The translations under genes were made by a program, and so were the position numbers. Below the pieces are notes generated by a model. The model did not search any database, was not told the DNA's origin, and saw nothing but the letters and a program-made list of their open reading frames with translations. From Sediminibacterium magnilacihabitans (GTDB taxonomy: Bacteria > Bacteroidota > Bacteroidia > Chitinophagales > Chitinophagaceae), in the NCBI GenBank assembly GCA_002973575.1, contig PVEQ01000001.1, positions 62,001 to 126,000 of the forward strand: 64,000 nt of DNA, read 5' to 3'. Positions 60,416 through 64,000 of this stretch are shown one piece after another. The stretch's first letter is position 1; each line of letters starts with the position of its first letter.

Positions 60416-61307
60416 TTGTGTTTTATTCAGCATACCTGGCAATGAGCTGCTGTGCCACTCCTTAACGGAGCTATTGCATGTGCAGCAGGGAGAAGCCATC
60501 ATCCGGCATTTCCCTGACGGAGAAACCTATGTGAAAGTTATTTCAAACGTGTATGAGAAAGAAGCAATAATTGTTTGTTCACTGCATCACCCTGACAATA
60601 AAATATTGCCACTATACTTTCTGGCAAAAACGCTGAAAGAATTCCGTGCTTCTTCCATAACGCTGGTAGCTCCTTACCTGGCTTACATGAGACAGGATAA
60701 AAGGTTTACAGATGGCGAATGCATCAGTTCTGATTTATTTGCAAGGCTTATTTCCGGTTTTGTTGATAAGCTAATTACCATTGACCCCCACTTACACAGG
60801 CGAACATCTCTAAATGAAATCTATTCAATCCATACCTCTGTTTTACATGCGTCTCCGCTGATTTCAAAATGGATTAAGGAAAATATACAAAACGCTGTAT
60901 TGATAGGCCCCGATAGTGAAAGTGAGCAATGGGTAAGTAAAGTAGCAGAAGACGCCGGGGCGCCTTTTATTGTATTGGAAAAAATTCGTAAAGGTGACCG
61001 TAATGTACAGGTATCCGTACCGCAAGTAGAAAAATATCAAAACCACGTGCCGGTTCTTGTAGATGATATCATATCTACTGCACATACAATGATTGAAACC
61101 ATCGGGCATCTGAAAAAGGCTGACATGAAACCGCCAATATGTATCGGTATTCACCCCGTGATGGCATCAAGAGCCTATGACAAATTATTAAAGGCCGGAG
61201 CAGAAAAAATAATCACATGCGATTCAATCATACATCCTTCAAACGGAATTAAAGTAGATGAATTGCTGGCGGATGAAATATGTAAAAATTGTTTTGTGGT
61301 AGATTAA
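60408..61307 (+). CDS. Ribose-phosphate pyrophosphokinase
   Basis: A 299-residue PRPP synthetase. It would convert ribose-5-phosphate and ATP to PRPP plus AMP, or run the reverse. Marks are FPDGETYVKV, YLAYMRQDKRF, DPHLHRRTSL and the PRPP-binding loop VPVLVDDIISTAHTM. It is somewhat shorter than the usual 310-320 residues. The 8-bp overlap with the phosphorylase suggests a linked pathway. A housekeeping prs would be expected elsewhere on the chromosome, so this is likely an additional copy. Confidence 0.88.
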   Translation: MNNCVLFSIPGNELLCHSLTELLHVQQGEAIIRHFPDGETYVKVISNVYEKEAIIVCSLHHPDNKILPLYFLAKTLKEFRASSITLVAPYLAYMRQDKRFTDGECISSDLFARLISGFVDKLITIDPHLHRRTSLNEIYSIHTSVLHASPLISKWIKENIQNAVLIGPDSESEQWVSKVAEDAGAPFIVLEKIRKGDRNVQVSVPQVEKYQNHVPVLVDDIISTAHTMIETIGHLKKADMKPPICIGIHPVMASRAYDKLLKAGAEKIITCDSIIHPSNGIKVDELLADEICKNCFVVD

Positions 61308-61318
61308 ACGAAAGTTTT

Positions 61319-61810
61319 ATGAAATCTATAGAAAGAATAGAGATATATGATGCCACACCGGAAGATGTATTTAAGTGTATTGATAACCTTGGTGTAACCG
61401 GCACGCACATGACCAAATCGTCATGGATGATGATGGGCAGTAAACTGAAACTGGAGTATTTAACTGAACAGCATAATGGTTTGGGTACAAAATACAGATG
61501 GACAGGAAAAATGATGAGCATGACTATGGACTTTACAGTGGAAGTAACACAGTGGGTGGAAGGAAAGGAAAAAATATGGGAAACAGTCGGGGAATCAAAA
61601 ATGATTATTTATTCATGGTTTCAGATGCATTTAACTACTCCTCCTATGTTTAACAAAGGAACGAAGGCAGAGCTTTCCATCACTTATAAAAAACCAAAAG
61701 GGTTACTCAACAATATTCTTTGTTTTCTTTTTGCGGACTGGTATTGCAATTGGTGTTTAAAGAAAATGCTGGGTGACGCAAAAAAGACCCTTAATGCTAT
61801 GAAATCATAG
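61319..61810 (+). CDS. SRPBCC-family protein
   Basis: A 163-residue protein of the SRPBCC/START-like hydrophobic-pocket fold: ERIEIYDATPEDVFKCIDNL, KYRWTGKMMSMTMDF and TVEVTQWVEGKEKIWE, with a C-terminal helix LGDAKKTLNAMKS. The ligand is unknown. ATG 61319 is preferred over an earlier start. It follows prs by 11 bp and precedes the glycosidase by 26 bp. Confidence 0.7.
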   Translation: MKSIERIEIYDATPEDVFKCIDNLGVTGTHMTKSSWMMMGSKLKLEYLTEQHNGLGTKYRWTGKMMSMTMDFTVEVTQWVEGKEKIWETVGESKMIIYSWFQMHLTTPPMFNKGTKAELSITYKKPKGLLNNILCFLFADWYCNWCLKKMLGDAKKTLNAMKS

Positions 61811-61836
61811 TTCTCAACTTATTAAATCAGACGAAA

Positions 61837-63525
61837 ATGAAATCAATTAAAGATATAGAACTCTCTCCCAAACCCGGCAAAAAATACTGGAGAAATTGTC
61901 AACGGGAATGGAGAGAAGAATTCATTTACTTTTTGCTGGTTGACCGTTTTCACGACAGTAATAAAAGACATACCGTTGAATTTGAAAGCCGCCATCCGGG
62001 GTTTGGAGATGATGCTCAATTAACAAAACAATGTGGCGGTACGCTACGGGGCATTATTAATAATCTTGAATACATCAGGCATCTTGGATGCACGGCTATC
62101 TGGCTCAGTCCCGTCTTTAAGAATAACCCTGAATCCTATCATGGGTACGCTATTGAAAATTATTTGGAAATTGATGAACGCATTGGCACAAAAGCAGACC
62201 TTGAAGAATTGGTGGATTTAGCGCATACCTATGATATGCGGGTATTTCTGGATATAGTGCTGCATCATTCCGGTGATAACTGGTGTTATCCTGATGGACA
62301 AGAATACTATTATTATAACGGAATTGAATTCCCTTTTGGTGAATGGCGACACACAGACAAACCTGTTCCAATTGAATTAAGAAACCCTGCTTTATATGGA
62401 CGCAAAGGGCAAATCAAAAATTTTGACGCCTATCCGGAAACACAAGAGGGCGATTTCTTCAGCCTGAAAGCTTTTAAAAATGATGAATCAAGAGAAGCGA
62501 TTTACATTCAAAAAGTATTAACCGCTATTCATTGCTACTGGATAAGGGAAACAGATATTGATGGTTTCCGGCTGGATGCCGTAAAGCATATGGGTGAATT
62601 AGCCATCAGCCGCTTTTGTTCTTATGTAAGAGAGTATGCCTATTCTTTAGGAAAGAGAAATTTTTTCCTTTTTGGCGAGTTAGTTGGTTCAGATGCTATG
62701 GTAAGTAATTATGTAGGTCCTAAAACACTTACAACATACAATGACCAGAATCTTTATTATGGTTTGAATTCTGTTTTAGATTTTCAGTTACACTTTGCAT
62801 TAGAAGGCGTAATAAAAGGCAAAGATTCTCCGGGTAAATTAATTGAGCGATACACGGAGCTGCAGAAGAACGCATTGGACAGAGGCGAATATGGTGAATT
62901 CCTTGTTACATTTTTGGATAATCATGACCAGATTGGTGATGCCTTTAAACATCGTTTTGGTCATCACGCCGAACCGGAACAAATAATTGCCGGTATTGCC
63001 TTTTTGCTTTGCGCCCTTGGCACACCTTGTCTTTACTATGGAACAGAACAAGGTTTTGATGGATGTGGTAAAGGCGACCGTTACATCAGGGAATGTATGT
63101 TTAATCCAAACGATAAAACTACTAATGTACTCAATCAGCAATCTGAAATATATAAAGCAATAGCTTCCATTGCACGGTTCCGGAATGAAAGTAATGTACT
63201 GCGGTTTGGCAGAATGTTCATGAGGGAAACTTCGCAAAACGGCAGCCGCTTTCATCTTCCTGAATGTAATAAATGTATATTATCCTTTTCAAGAATATTA
63301 TATGACCAGGAGGTTGTATTTGTATATAACTCTTCTACATGTGATGTTAAAGAAGAACATATACTGGTGGATTGCCAGTTAAACCGGAACCGCAAATGGA
63401 TGAAGCCGGTATATGGGCTAAAAGCGAATGTGGAAATACTGCATTCGGAAAATCCAGCCAATCCGGTATGCTATATAAAGTTGTATTTAAGGCCGATGCA
63501 GTTGGTGATTTTAAAAAACTATTAA
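61837..63525 (+). CDS. GH13 alpha-amylase-family enzyme
   Basis: A 562-residue glycoside hydrolase of family 13, with no signal peptide, so probably cytoplasmic. The catalytic nucleophile is Asp247 in DGFRLDAVKHMG, the acid/base Glu281 in LFGELVG, and Asp364 in FLDNHDQIG. It would act on alpha-glucans, for example glycogen or maltodextrin, or serve as a glucosyltransferase. It is the last gene of the run before the ArsR-type regulator. Confidence 0.9.
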   Translation: MKSIKDIELSPKPGKKYWRNCQREWREEFIYFLLVDRFHDSNKRHTVEFESRHPGFGDDAQLTKQCGGTLRGIINNLEYIRHLGCTAIWLSPVFKNNPESYHGYAIENYLEIDERIGTKADLEELVDLAHTYDMRVFLDIVLHHSGDNWCYPDGQEYYYYNGIEFPFGEWRHTDKPVPIELRNPALYGRKGQIKNFDAYPETQEGDFFSLKAFKNDESREAIYIQKVLTAIHCYWIRETDIDGFRLDAVKHMGELAISRFCSYVREYAYSLGKRNFFLFGELVGSDAMVSNYVGPKTLTTYNDQNLYYGLNSVLDFQLHFALEGVIKGKDSPGKLIERYTELQKNALDRGEYGEFLVTFLDNHDQIGDAFKHRFGHHAEPEQIIAGIAFLLCALGTPCLYYGTEQGFDGCGKGDRYIRECMFNPNDKTTNVLNQQSEIYKAIASIARFRNESNVLRFGRMFMRETSQNGSRFHLPECNKCILSFSRILYDQEVVFVYNSSTCDVKEEHILVDCQLNRNRKWMKPVYGLKANVEILHSENPANPVCYIKLYLRPMQLVILKNY

Positions 63526-63643
63526 CCAGTATATAATTATCTGTATAATCAGATAGTAATATGATAATAATCAGGTAAGACCAGTAGATGAATCATAGTT
63601 TTTCATTCAGAAGGGAAAGACCTTCATAAAAAAGGGGAATGCT

Positions 63644-63949
63644 ATGACAAAGAATACAAACAAAAAACAAAACAAAGATGAGATGCAGAATATGGCTGAA
63701 ATAATGAAGGCGATGGCACATACTGACCGGCTGGCAATATTAAAATTGTTGTGCAAAAATCAAACAGATGGATTGAGTGTAAAAATGATTTATGAAAAAT
63801 TGCAGTTGCAGCAGCCGGTTGTATCCCGTCATTTGAATATACTGAAAAGTGCAGGTGTTGTTCGTCGTTTTCAACAAGGGCAAAAGATTAATTACTGTTT
63901 ATGTATGGATAAGAAAAATATAGAGTCCTTGCTCAAATGTTTTTGCTGA
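63644..63949 (+). CDS. ArsR-type winged-helix regulator
   Basis: A 101-residue ArsR/SmtB-type regulator: MKAMAHTDRLAILKLLCKNQ, then MIYEKLQLQQPVVSRHLNIL and a wing with GVVRRFQQGQKINYCL. A basic N-terminal extension is present (NTNKKQNKDE). Cys residues appear at 78 in the first helix region, near the wing and at the end (CFC), and could bind metal, although the usual alpha-3 metal pair is not clear. The target is unknown; it may control genes beyond the window. Confidence 0.8.
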   Translation: MTKNTNKKQNKDEMQNMAEIMKAMAHTDRLAILKLLCKNQTDGLSVKMIYEKLQLQQPVVSRHLNILKSAGVVRRFQQGQKINYCLCMDKKNIESLLKCFC

Positions 63950-64000
63950 AAAATTTTATCAATAAGCATTCAGGTATCTGGCTACATCAATAATTAAATA

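Larger units (their letters stand above)
12735..64000. mobile_element. Integrative and conjugative element, left part
   Basis: The left end is set by the 3' end of tRNA-Leu, next to a serine recombinase that reads inward from it. Inside are a near-complete Bacteroidetes-type mating-channel operon, an RteC-like regulator, then a long cargo region. The DNA becomes visibly more AT-rich just right of the tRNA and stays so to the window edge. No relaxase, VirD4-type coupling protein or second copy of the tRNA end was found, so the right limit is unknown. It could also lie anywhere between about 36.6 kb and beyond 64 kb. Confidence 0.7.

Noticed and set aside
63526-63643. Possible right attachment site before the ArsR-type gene
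   Set aside because: No copy of the tRNA-Leu 3' end is present here.

Overview
The window looks like a Bacteroidota chromosome, most likely family Chitinophagaceae. Supporting signs are TAnnTTTG -7 promoter elements, the Bacteroidetes-type TraE/F/G/J/K/M/N conjugation set, an ECF sigma factor paired with an anti-sigma/outer-membrane beta-barrel fusion, and HYC_CC_PP-type and GDCC-type small metal proteins. Family placement rests on recognised protein types, not on a search.

Region 1 (1-12.65 kb) is ordinary chromosome: the end of a YigZ-like gene, a YdcF-family protein, 3-hydroxybutyryl-CoA dehydrogenase, a carboxypeptidase-like-domain protein, the operon mrp - paiB-like - cmk, a structured minus-strand RNA candidate with its own promoter and terminator, a large helical protein, a class I glutamine amidotransferase, an M42 peptidase, a UbiA-like membrane protein, a lipoprotein, a LuxE-like protein and a class I terpene-synthase-like protein. 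It ends in tRNA-Leu(CAG).

Region 2 (12.73-36.6 kb) is the left part of an integrative and conjugative element inserted at the 3' end of tRNA-Leu. A large serine recombinase lies against the tRNA and its reading frame runs through it. The transfer operon follows on the minus strand: traN, M, L-like, K, J, three VirB5-like paralogs, the VirB4-type ATPase traG, traF, a giant methylase-helicase, and traE. An XRE regulator and an RteC-like regulator with a perfect 16-bp-arm palindrome in its leader come next. No relaxase, no VirD4 coupling protein and no right attachment repeat are seen, so the element probably continues past the right edge.

Region 3 (36.6-57.5 kb) reads as cargo, almost all on the plus strand. 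It is rich in metal-binding features: two HMA-AraC fusion regulators, an HMA-MauE membrane protein coupled to a 27-aa peptide and a GDCC zinc-ribbon-like protein, a five-repeat heavy-metal-binding protein, and several His/Met-rich exported proteins. It also carries an HhH plus PD-(D/E)xK nuclease-like protein and a respiratory-type operon: Tat-exported four-cluster FeS protein, NrfD-like quinol subunit, anchored periplasmic protein, cytochrome c, porin, haem lipoprotein. That operon has no molybdopterin catalytic subunit.

Region 4 (57.5-64 kb) holds a tightly overlapping trio: beta-CASP RNase-like MBL protein, long-form nucleoside/AMP phosphorylase and PRPP synthetase. These could feed RNA-derived nucleotides into PRPP. 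They are followed by an SRPBCC protein, a GH13 glycosidase and an ArsR-type regulator.
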